Below are positions 26,556-33,879 of a DNA stretch of 64,000 nt, one piece after another. Location of the stretch: NCBI RefSeq assembly GCF_001421885.1, contig NZ_LMLH01000007.1, forward strand, positions 1 through 64,000, given 5' to 3'. Numbering within the stretch: position 1 is the stretch's first letter; each line of letters opens with the position of its first letter. A program made the position numbers and the translations under genes. A model generated the notes under the pieces. It saw only the letters and a list, made by a program, of their open reading frames with translations. It searched no databases and was not told where the DNA came from. The DNA is from Pseudomonas sp. Leaf48 (GTDB lineage Bacteria; Pseudomonadota; Gammaproteobacteria; Pseudomonadales; Pseudomonadaceae).

Positions 26556-27749
26556 TCAAGCAATCACTGCTGACTCGCGCAGCCGATGGATGTCTTCTTC
26601 CGATACACCTGCAGCGCGCAGGACCTCGGTGGTGTGCTGACCGAGGTCAGGGCCCATGCTCGTGATCTGCCCCGGCGTGGCACTGAGCTTTGGGGTGATG
26701 CCGGGGACGCGCAAAGTGGAGCCGTCGGCGAGGGAGACCTCAGGCACCATTTCGCGCGCCAGGAACTGCGGGTGGTCGATCATGTCGGCCACTGTGAACA
26801 CTCGGCCGGCGGGGACCTTGGCATCTGCGAGCGCCTGCAGTGCATCGACCAGCGAATGCTGCCGGGTCCATGTTGCAATGGCTTCGTCGATCACAGTCAT
26901 GGCCTTGACTCGTCCCGGATTGCTAGCGAGTTCCGGGGCCACGCCAAGATCATTGCGTCCAACCAGCGCCATGAGCCGGCGGTAAATGCTGTCGCCATTG
27001 CCGGCGATCAGCACGAACTGCCCGTCTGCGCAGGGGTAGGCATTGGTGGGGGCCACACCAGGTAACGCGCTACCCGCCGGTTCCCTCATCATGCCGAAGC
27101 GATCGAATTCGGGAATGGCGCCCTCCATCATGTTGAACACCGATTCGTAGAGGGCGACGTCCACCATTTGGCCCTGGCCGCCGCGCACGTCGCGGTGGTA
27201 GAGCGCCATCAGCAGGCCGATCACGCCATGCAAAGCTGACAGCGAATCACCGATGCTGATGGCGGGCCGTATCGGTGCGCGGCCAGGCTCGCCGGTAATG
27301 TGGCGCAGGCCGCCCATCGCCTCTGCGATGACACCGAAGCCGGGCTGGTCACGCATCGGACCGGTCTGTCCGTAGCCGGAGATGCGCAGCATGATCAGGC
27401 GTGGGTTGAGCCGCGAGAGGGTCTCGAAGTCCAGCCCCCAGCCCTCCAGCGTGCCTGGTCGAAAATTCTCGATCAGCACATCGGCCTCCATGGCCAGGCG
27501 ACGCACCAGGGCTTGCCCCTCGGGGTGCTTGAGGTCCAGAGCCAGCGAGCGCTTGTTGCGCGACTGCACATGCCACCACACCGAAGTCTCGCCCTCGGGC
27601 GTGCGCCATGTCCGCAAGGGATCTCCGCCTTCGGGCGGTTCGATCTTGATGACGTCGGCACCGAAATCCGCCAGTGTCTTGGCAGCAAAGGGACCCGCAA
27701 TCAGGGTACCCATTTCAATCACGCGCAGACCGGAAAGTGGAGTTGTCAT
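26556..27749 (-). CDS. Class III CoA-transferase (CaiB/BaiF family)
   Basis: A 397-residue enzyme. N-terminal GLRVIEMGTLIAGPFAAKTLADFGADVIKIE, RNKRSLALDLKHPEG and LIENFRPGTLEGWGL are class III CoA-transferase hallmarks; the catalytic Asp is expected in GQMVDVALYESVF. It transfers CoA, commonly from succinyl-CoA or an acyl-CoA, onto a carboxylate, so it would activate the pathway intermediate for the HMG-CoA-lyase-like enzyme. Its start overlaps the hydrolase stop by four bases. Confidence 0.92.
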   Translation of the reverse strand: MTTPLSGLRVIEMGTLIAGPFAAKTLADFGADVIKIEPPEGGDPLRTWRTPEGETSVWWHVQSRNKRSLALDLKHPEGQALVRRLAMEADVLIENFRPGTLEGWGLDFETLSRLNPRLIMLRISGYGQTGPMRDQPGFGVIAEAMGGLRHITGEPGRAPIRPAISIGDSLSALHGVIGLLMALYHRDVRGGQGQMVDVALYESVFNMMEGAIPEFDRFGMMREPAGSALPGVAPTNAYPCADGQFVLIAGNGDSIYRRLMALVGRNDLGVAPELASNPGRVKAMTVIDEAIATWTRQHSLVDALQALADAKVPAGRVFTVADMIDHPQFLAREMVPEVSLADGSTLRVPGITPKLSATPGQITSMGPDLGQHTTEVLRAAGVSEEDIHRLRESAVIA

Positions 27750-28915
27750 GGGAGTCTCCTCTCGTACTGTTCAGCCCAGCCGCCGATCAAGGCGACAGCC
27801 TTTTTCAGGTGTTCCGGCTGACCCTTGAAATAATGGTTGGCACCGGGCAGCAACTCGAAGCGCTTGTCGGTGCTGGCGCAGGCCTCGTAGAGCAGGCGCA
27901 TGTCGGGCTGCGGGACGGCGTCGTCGCCACCATGTTCGATGGCCAGCAGCGGCACAGTTATTGCGCGGGCGCAGGTTTCGCCGTCGGCCTGCGAGTCATC
28001 CAGTGACCATTGCGACAACCAGGAGCGCAGCATCGAGAAGCGCGCCAGGCCGACCGGTCCGCTGTTAACGGTTTCCGGAACGCCCAGGTAGCAACCGGGG
28101 GCCCGGTCGTTGGAATCGATGCGCAAATCGAGGAAGCGAGGGTCGGCCATGGTGCGATGGGTCACGAAGCCGCGTTCCATTTCGGCCCCGCCCGTGCGGC
28201 GCAGTTCGTCCAGGGTTTCGCGCACTCGCACGGTGATGCGCCGAATCCGGGCAACCTGGGCCGCACGGTACTCGGCGAGCCAGTCAGCGGGGTAAGGAGC
28301 GCGCACCGGCTGGATTGACGAGTAGATGTCCAGACGCGGATCGCGGCGGGTGGGGTCGCCTTCGTCGAGTACCGAAGGATCGATCCAGTCGGCGAGGCAG
28401 CGTGCTCGCGAACGATGCGCCGCTTCCAGCACCAAGCCGTCCGCCGGCCAGAGCTGGGCTGCCGTGAGGTCCACCGGATCGCCGGCAGGCGTGTGAGTGA
28501 TGGTCGGTTGCTGGGCCTGCGACTGATAGAACAGGCTCAGCGATCCGCCGCCGGACCAGCCCAGCAGGATCACCTTCTTGTAGCCCAAGACCTCTTTGGC
28601 ATAACGCACGCAGGCGCCAAGATCCAGCGCGACTTTTTCGTAGATCAGCGCGGTGTCGTTCTTGGCATAGCGGCTTCCCATGCACAGCACCGAGTGACCC
28701 GCTTGTGCCATGGCGCCCGGCAGTGGCAACAGCTGCAGCGTGGAACTGGGGTGCATCATCAAGAAGACGGTATGGCGCCCGCCCTCGCGTGGCCGGATCA
28801 GCACTCCCTCCAGATTGACGACGCCTTGACTGCCGACGAAGCCGTAGCTCTCCGTGACCAGGCTGGACTCGGGGTAGCCCACATGCACCCACTGGTGTTC
28901 AATATCTTGAGTCAT
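27746..28915 (-). CDS. Alpha/beta hydrolase
   Basis: A 389-residue alpha/beta hydrolase with nucleophile motif GWSGGGS. Other triad members are probably an Asp and a His in the C-terminal part (IEHGGDDAVPQP and GANHYFKGQPEH). It is much longer than esterases of about 280 residues, with an insert around 170-290 after the core. It could hydrolyse an ester, a lactone or a C-C bond of a ring-cleavage product; the adjacent VOC gene makes the last idea attractive but unproven. Overlap with the CoA-transferase start indicates translational coupling. Confidence 0.8.
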   Translation of the reverse strand: MTQDIEHQWVHVGYPESSLVTESYGFVGSQGVVNLEGVLIRPREGGRHTVFLMMHPSSTLQLLPLPGAMAQAGHSVLCMGSRYAKNDTALIYEKVALDLGACVRYAKEVLGYKKVILLGWSGGGSLSLFYQSQAQQPTITHTPAGDPVDLTAAQLWPADGLVLEAAHRSRARCLADWIDPSVLDEGDPTRRDPRLDIYSSIQPVRAPYPADWLAEYRAAQVARIRRITVRVRETLDELRRTGGAEMERGFVTHRTMADPRFLDLRIDSNDRAPGCYLGVPETVNSGPVGLARFSMLRSWLSQWSLDDSQADGETCARAITVPLLAIEHGGDDAVPQPDMRLLYEACASTDKRFELLPGANHYFKGQPEHLKKAVALIGGWAEQYERRLP

Positions 28916-28935
28916 CCGACGTCTCCTTCAGCAAC

Positions 28936-29463
28936 TCAGACCGTTACGGCGCGCCGGGCGGCCTTTTCGGACATCCACTTGCTCAGTTCCACATGAGCTG
29001 TTTCAATATCAGAATTAGAGACTGGCTCATCCGACATGTCGATCGTCAACTCCAGGCGAACGCCATTGGGGTCGAAGAAGTAGATCGAACGTACGAATCC
29101 GTGGTCGGTAATGCCGAGGACCTCGATGCCGACACTTTCGAGTTTCTGTCGAACCCGCTCCATGGCGCCCATCGAGTCGACCTTCAGGGCAAGATGGTTG
29201 ACCCAGGCCGGAGTGTTGGGGGAAGGCTGCGCCGCCGTGTCGTCGCCAAGGTCAAAGAAAGCGATAGAAGAGCCATCGCACAGACTGAAGAAAAGATGCG
29301 CGAAGGGGTAGTTCTCCCCCGTGCTGGGCACGCTGTCGGCAAGAACGACGTGGGTCAGCGGCAAGCCCAGGATGTCCTCGTAGAAGGCGCGGGTTTCCTC
29401 TGCGTCGCGGCATCGCCATGCAAAATGATGAAGGCGCCGGATGGGTTCAAAAGTCTTGGGCAT
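28936..29463 (-). CDS. VOC-superfamily enzyme (glyoxalase/extradiol-dioxygenase fold)
   Basis: A 175-residue two-module VOC protein, first gene of the island operon. Module 1 opens RRLHHFAWRCRDAEETRAFYEDILGL; module 2 contains WVNHLALKV and DPNGVRLELTID. Candidate metal ligands are His13, His56, His90 and Glu138, spaced as in glyoxalase I and related metalloenzymes. It could be a dioxygenase, isomerase or lyase acting on the pathway substrate. It faces the IclR gene across a 112-base promoter gap containing a palindrome. Confidence 0.82.
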   Translation of the reverse strand: MPKTFEPIRRLHHFAWRCRDAEETRAFYEDILGLPLTHVVLADSVPSTGENYPFAHLFFSLCDGSSIAFFDLGDDTAAQPSPNTPAWVNHLALKVDSMGAMERVRQKLESVGIEVLGITDHGFVRSIYFFDPNGVRLELTIDMSDEPVSNSDIETAHVELSKWMSEKAARRAVTV

Positions 29464-29510
29464 GGGCTAAGCCTCTATGTTGTTGTTTTGGAGAATATGA
29501 GGAAAATAAC

Positions 29511-29537
29511 GTAAAGTGTCAAATATTGAGATTTTAC
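29511..29537. promoter_or_regulatory. Candidate IclR operator
   Basis: A 27-base imperfect palindrome: left arm GTAAAGTGTCAA, centre ATA, right arm TTGAGATTTTAC (10 of 12 arm positions complementary). It lies between the divergent VOC and IclR genes, the usual place for an autoregulatory IclR site, and covers an in-frame GTG (29516) that would otherwise be an upstream start of the regulator. Confidence 0.65.
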
Positions 29538-29575
29538 ATACGACCGACGGCAATCACCCTGGAGTCCCCCGCTCG

Positions 29576-30376
29576 ATGAGCAAATTTGTCCGAATGACCG
29601 ATGTGCTGGATCTATTTTCCGAGAGCGATACCCTGCTGACAGCAGAGATGGTCGCTGCGCGCCTTCAACTGTCTCGCCCCACGGCTTTCCGCTACCTGCG
29701 CGAACTGTCGACGGCCGGCTTCCTGGCCAATTACTCCGGCCACTACTCGCTGGGAGCGCGGATCATCATGCTGGACTACCGGATTCGTCAGTCGGACCCG
29801 CTGCTCAAAGCGGCACGCGATCCCCTGCAGCACCTCTCCGAGGAAACCGGATTCACCAGCTTCCTTTGCCGCATGTACAACGATGAAGTAGTCAATGTGC
29901 ACCAGCAGGTCGGCCGCTACCCTGCGGGTGAGGCCTTCGCGCGAGGACATCCGATGCCAATGTTTCGCGGCGCGCCGTCGCAAGCCATGCTCGCCTTCCT
30001 GCCACCGGCGCGCCTGCGCAAGATCTGTGAAAAGCATATGGACGACCCCGACCTCCAACGGCTGGGTGCCGACTGGCCTGCGCAGAAGGCCCACTTCTCC
30101 GACGTACGGAAGCGGGGGTACTACCTCTCAGAACAAGAACTGGAGGCCGGCGCCATGGGCTTGGCAGTTCCCATCCTGATGCCACCTGTGGGCCTGGTGG
30201 GGTCCATCGCCCTGGTGTTCGATGTGGAACGGCGTGCATTGATCAATATCGAGGGCTGCGCGGCGCTCGCCCAGCGGCAGGCGAGCGAGATTGCACGGCG
30301 CCTCGCCGAGCTCGGCGCGGGAACCCGGATCGACGATCCTGGTATGTCGGCGCCGATTGAAACGGCGCGGCTCTGA
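29576..30376 (+). CDS. IclR-family transcriptional regulator
   Basis: A 266-residue regulator with an N-terminal winged HTH (about 5-65, VLDLFSESDTLLTAEMVAARLQLSRPTAFRYLREL) and a C-terminal effector domain (DPLLKAARDPLQHLSEETGFTSFLCRMYND ... GAMGLAVPI). The ATG at 29576 is preferred: TGGAG sits ten bases upstream and the alternative GTG at 29516 lies inside a palindrome likely to be the operator. It is divergent from the eleven-gene island and almost certainly controls it, with a pathway metabolite as effector. Members can activate or repress; sign unknown. Confidence 0.9.
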   Translation: MSKFVRMTDVLDLFSESDTLLTAEMVAARLQLSRPTAFRYLRELSTAGFLANYSGHYSLGARIIMLDYRIRQSDPLLKAARDPLQHLSEETGFTSFLCRMYNDEVVNVHQQVGRYPAGEAFARGHPMPMFRGAPSQAMLAFLPPARLRKICEKHMDDPDLQRLGADWPAQKAHFSDVRKRGYYLSEQELEAGAMGLAVPILMPPVGLVGSIALVFDVERRALINIEGCAALAQRQASEIARRLAELGAGTRIDDPGMSAPIETARL

Positions 30377-30413
30377 CGGGCCCGAAGCGCTGAGTCCTCG
30401 GAGGACGATCAAC

Positions 30414-30546
30414 ATGCTTTACCCGATTGCGATTTCAATGGGCGACGAAAAACACGCCTGGGGCGTGGAAGTCCCTGACATTGCGGGGTGCTTTTCCGCC
30501 GGCGCTCGCCTCGGCGGCGCTCAAGGTGTTGCAACAGAGCGGATGA
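30414..30546 (+). pseudogene. hicB: hicB antitoxin remnant (internal deletion)
   Basis: From ATG 30414 (GGAGGACGATCAAC upstream) the frame reads MLYPIAISMGDEKHAWGVEV and PDIAGCFSAG, the N terminus of HicB antitoxins. The middle is missing: after CFSAG the sensible reading jumps one frame to PPALASAALKVLQQSG and a TGA at 30544-30546, resembling a HicB C terminus. About 90 residues appear deleted. No hicA toxin gene precedes it. It probably marks an old recombination edge of the catabolic island. Confidence 0.7.
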
Positions 30547-30765
30547 CTTTGTTTCAGTGATGTACCTCTGGGCCCCAAGTGGCCGGTTTTTTGTGCGCAA
30601 GTGTGTTGGCTCAACGGTAGCAAGACGTTACAAACCCATCTTGCGTATCGGGTGACCCGGTCGATCAGAAAGGCATCAGACATTGCTGTCGGTGCTTTGG
30701 TCCATAGGAATCAGGAGCCGCATACATGGACTGACGGCGCCCTACTCCTTTCAGAGATGTTATGA

Positions 30766-31371
30766 ATGAAGCAAAGGCGAACGTGGATATTTTTGCTGTT
30801 TCTGATGATTTTGACGGGCTGCGCAACGGCGCCACCCAAAGACCAGAACAACCTCTGCAACATTTATCGTGAATACCCGGACTGGTACGAAGACTCCCTG
30901 GACATGCAGAAGGCATGGGGCACGCCTCTACCTGTGGCGATGGCGATCATGAAGCAGGAAAGCAGTTTTGTTTCCGATGCCCTCCCCCCTCGCGACTACC
31001 TGCTGTGGGTCATCCCCTGGGGCCGGGTCAGTTCCGCATACGGCTACGCACAAGCGCAGGATCCTGTGTGGGGCGAGTACAAGGACGGCACCGGCAATGG
31101 CGGCTCACGGGACAACTTCGATGACGCGATCATGTTCATCGGCTGGTACACCACCGGCACCCAGCGCCAACTCGGGATCTCCAAATGGGACGCTTACAAC
31201 CAGTATCTGGCCTACCACGAAGGTCGTGGCGGCTATAGTCGCGGCTCCCATCTCAGCAAGCCATGGCTGATACAAGTGGCGCGCAAAGTGGAGCAACAAT
31301 CGCGCAACTACCAGGCGCAGTTGAAGCAGTGCAGCCAGGAACTGGAGAATGATCGCAGCTGGTTTTTCTGA
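30766..31371 (+). CDS. Lipoprotein with lytic-transglycosylase-like (SLT) domain
   Basis: A 201-residue lipoprotein: MKQRRTWIFLLFLMILTGC is a type II signal with lipobox LTGC (Cys19). The mature part contains LPVAMAIMKQESSF, the SLT pattern with catalytic Glu before two Ser, then SSAYGYAQAQDPVWGEY, matching the GYAQ/GLMQ segment of transglycosylases, and ends in a conserved KQCSQELENDRSWFF tail. It likely cleaves peptidoglycan or is a structural relative at the outer membrane. The last 171 bases recur 2.27 kb downstream. Confidence 0.82.
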   Translation: MKQRRTWIFLLFLMILTGCATAPPKDQNNLCNIYREYPDWYEDSLDMQKAWGTPLPVAMAIMKQESSFVSDALPPRDYLLWVIPWGRVSSAYGYAQAQDPVWGEYKDGTGNGGSRDNFDDAIMFIGWYTTGTQRQLGISKWDAYNQYLAYHEGRGGYSRGSHLSKPWLIQVARKVEQQSRNYQAQLKQCSQELENDRSWFF

Positions 31372-31440
31372 GTAACGCGTCCACGGGCGCAAGCTCAAGG
31401 GCTGCCCCCCTCGTGGATGTGTAGAGATATAAAACCGGTC
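31201..31440 (+). repeat. Direct repeat, copy A (3' end of SLT lipoprotein gene)
   Basis: Bases 31201-31371 match 33472-33642 without gaps, about nine differences in 171. Weaker similarity continues past the stop (GTGTAGAGATA, AAACCGGTC). Copy A belongs to the intact gene. Confidence 0.9.
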
Positions 31441-31450
31441 TTGAAGGCCT

Positions 31451-31656
31451 AATGCTGATCAGTTAAGGCATCAAACACCGCAACCCTTATGGGAGCGAAC
31501 CTTTGTGGCGAGGGGGCTTGTCGGAACGCCGCATCGCCCCGCTGGACTGCGCAGCAGTCCCATTTTCTCGGGCCGCTTCGCGACCCAACGGGGCGATGCG
31601 GCGTTCCGCCACTAAGTTTCACTCCCTCAGGAATTGTCCCTAACTGATCGGCATTA
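31451..31656. mobile_element. MITE-like element with terminal inverted repeats and 13-bp direct repeats
   Basis: A 206-base insertion. Ends are inverted copies (AATGCTGATCAGTTAAGG at the left; CCTAACTGATCGGCATT at the right), and the 13-base GTCTTGAAGGCCT occurs immediately outside both ends (31438-31450 and 31657-31669), as expected for a target duplication. The interior holds a second long palindrome built on GGAACGCCGCATCGCCCCG. No transposase is encoded. It sits in the terminator region of the SLT lipoprotein gene; the copy B locus at 33690-33730 shows the uninterrupted arrangement. Confidence 0.82.
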
Positions 31657-31949
31657 GTCTTGAAGGCCTTTTTTTTGTTTGGATTTGCTGGAATTAGACC
31701 GTTGGCTAAATTGGCGACTCTTCGACAAAAATCCCCGTCCGCATTTTCGTCCATTTTCCGCTGATCGGTGACCGAGCGCTGGCGCCGGATACCGACTACC
31801 TTAGATCCTGTTAACGTTTTTCTCGCAGACACCATATTTAGTATCAAATTTCCTTCAGCATTAGTGATTTTACACTGAAGAAATTAACGTTTTGCCATAA
31901 AATCGCTTTCTTGTTAGCCTTTTTCTTGCCTCGATAAAGGATTTCGTCA

Positions 31950-33509
31950 ATGCAAGTCGGTTTTCAGACCCTCGCGAACCGTCACAACATCGCTCTGGCA
32001 CAGCCACTGCGCGTTGAGTCGATAATAGGCACTGTGCGAGTCAGTCGTGAAAGTGGCGGGAAGGTGGAGAACCGGTATCCACCAAGGTATCGCCCCACGG
32101 ACGATTTCGCAGGTCATTTCGAGTTCGGCCTCAAGTACGAAGAGATTCATCTTGAGTTCTTTGCTCGCCTGTTTGCGGCCATAGGCCCGCAGCCTATCGA
32201 GGACTGGTGTCGACGTGAACCTTTCGGACAGTACGCCCGGCGCACGGGCTTCTTTTATGAATGGCTGACAGGCGAACGCCTGGATGTGCCTGACGTGACC
32301 AATGGCGCTTATGTTCAGGCACTTTCTCCCCAAAACTACCTGACTCGACGTGAGGCACTGCGAACGCGGCGTTGGCGGATCAATAACAACCTGCCAGGCA
32401 CAGCTGGTTTTTGCCCCGTGGTTCGTCGAACAGCGCCAGTGCAGGAAGCTCTGCAATTTGATCTGCGCGAGGCATTGGATGAGTTGGACCAAACCTTTGG
32501 CCCAGATATCCTGATGCGTACGGCCAGTTGGCTGACATTCAAGGAATCGCGCGCAAGCTTCCTCATCGAAAAGGAAGCCGACCAGGCCGACCGCATCCAG
32601 CGGTTTGCCCATGTTATTGCTCAACACTGCGGCCATATAGAAAACCCGTTGAGCAACGACAGCCTGACGTCCATGCAAGCCGGCATCCTGGGACGTGACG
32701 CGATCGGACTGGGATTGCGTCGCTCTCCTGAGTTTGTGGGGCAGGCCACAATGCGCGAGGACATCGTGCATTACATTGCTCCTCATTCTGCGGATCTTGC
32801 CGGGCTATTGGCAGGGCTCAACGAGTTTGAGGTCGCAACCCGTGGCGCGGAGTCAATAGCACGTGCCGCCGTGTTGGCATTTGGTTTCGTGTACATCCAT
32901 CCGATGCGCGATGGCAATGGCCGGATTCATCGGTTCCTGATCAACGACACCCTGATTCGGGATAAGGCAGTGCCTGACGGTGTGATATTGCCGGTATCAG
33001 CCACCATCACAAGCTCGATCGACTTCAGGGCGGGCTACGATCGTACACTCGAAGTGTTTTCGCGACCGTTCATGCGACGCTACGCGACGGCCTATCGGTT
33101 CGGCGAACTGGTGACCTACGAGGACGGGACACCCAGCAACTTCATCTTCGATGAATACGAGGACGCCTGCTTCACTTGGCGATATCCCGATCTGACCGAA
33201 CACGTCCTGTACACCGCTCGCGTCGTCGAACATACGATTCGAAAGGAAATGGCGGATGAAGCCAGAGTATTGGTGATTTTTCAGCGCGCTCAGGAGCAGT
33301 TGAAAGAGGTTGTGGAAATGCCGGACCAGGACGCGAACCGCATTATCCGCTCCATCAAGGAGAACGGCTGGATAGTGTCCGGCAAACTAAAGAAATCGTA
33401 TCCGCTGCTAGAAGATGAGCATGTTGCAGAACGTGTTGTGGAGGCCGTGCGCTCTGCGTTCGAGGAACAGTCAGTATCTGGCCTACCACGAAGGTCGTGG
33501 CGACTATAG
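31950..33509 (+). CDS. Fic-family protein (AMP/nucleotide transferase)
   Basis: A 519-residue protein. The Fic core motif is HPMRDGNGRIHRFL (about residues 314-327), a good match to HPFxxGNGR with catalytic His. An N-terminal DUF4172/inhibitory-like region includes KESRASFLIEKE, resembling the class II inhibitory helix [S/T]xxxE[G/N] but with Lys after Glu. C-terminal residues 420-500 look like a winged-helix segment. Fic enzymes transfer AMP or similar groups to hydroxyls of target proteins. The last codons (SVSGLPRRSWRL) are encoded by the direct repeat copy B out of frame, so the native C terminus was probably replaced. AAGGATTTCGTCA precedes the ATG. Confidence 0.87.
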   Translation: MQVGFQTLANRHNIALAQPLRVESIIGTVRVSRESGGKVENRYPPRYRPTDDFAGHFEFGLKYEEIHLEFFARLFAAIGPQPIEDWCRREPFGQYARRTGFFYEWLTGERLDVPDVTNGAYVQALSPQNYLTRREALRTRRWRINNNLPGTAGFCPVVRRTAPVQEALQFDLREALDELDQTFGPDILMRTASWLTFKESRASFLIEKEADQADRIQRFAHVIAQHCGHIENPLSNDSLTSMQAGILGRDAIGLGLRRSPEFVGQATMREDIVHYIAPHSADLAGLLAGLNEFEVATRGAESIARAAVLAFGFVYIHPMRDGNGRIHRFLINDTLIRDKAVPDGVILPVSATITSSIDFRAGYDRTLEVFSRPFMRRYATAYRFGELVTYEDGTPSNFIFDEYEDACFTWRYPDLTEHVLYTARVVEHTIRKEMADEARVLVIFQRAQEQLKEVVEMPDQDANRIIRSIKENGWIVSGKLKKSYPLLEDEHVAERVVEAVRSAFEEQSVSGLPRRSWRL

Positions 33510-33642
33510 TCGCGGCTCCCATCTCAGCAAGCCTTGGCTGATACAAGTGGCGCGCAAAGTGGAACTACAATCGCGCAACTACCAGGCGCAACTGAAGCAG
33601 TGCAGCCAGAAACTGGAAGATGATCGCAGCTGGTTTTTCTGA
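33472..33642 (+). pseudogene. 3' fragment of a second SLT lipoprotein gene (repeat copy B)
   Basis: Reads SQYLAYHEGRGDYSRGSHLS ... DRSWFF in frame with the intact lipoprotein's last 56 codons, but lacks signal peptide and catalytic region. Downstream similarity to the first copy continues to about 33720 and again (GGATCTGGTGGATTGGACC) to the sequence beyond the MITE near 31680, so this was a second copy of the whole locus whose 5' part was replaced by fic. Confidence 0.85.
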
Positions 33643-33704
33643 GTGGCTCGCTCTACTGGCACAAGCTGCCACGTCTGCCCCTCGGGGGGTTGTGTAGAGA
33701 TACG

Positions 33705-33735
33705 AGAAACCGGTCGTGATAGCCGGTTTTTTGAG
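33705..33735 (+). terminator. Terminator of the truncated SLT copy
   Basis: AAACCGGT-CGTGATAG-CCGGTTTTTTG is a compact hairpin with a T-run; it is the uninterrupted version of the site where the MITE inserted in the first copy. Confidence 0.75.
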
Positions 33736-33879
33736 CCTGGATCTGGTGGATTGGACCAAACATGTCGAACAGGAAAGCTCATTACAGGACCCAGCACTAT
33801 CAGTTCTGCTAGTACAGACGTCAGAGCAATTACTGTAGAACAACCACACCATCCTCTTTAACACGTAGGTGCAAACCCT

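Noticed and set aside
31449..31847. 132-codon minus-strand frame over the MITE-like element
   Set aside because: It runs through the palindromic element and has no protein-like signature.
31947..32786. 279-codon minus-strand frame opposite fic
   Set aside because: Antisense shadow; the plus strand has a clear Fic motif and ribosome binding site.
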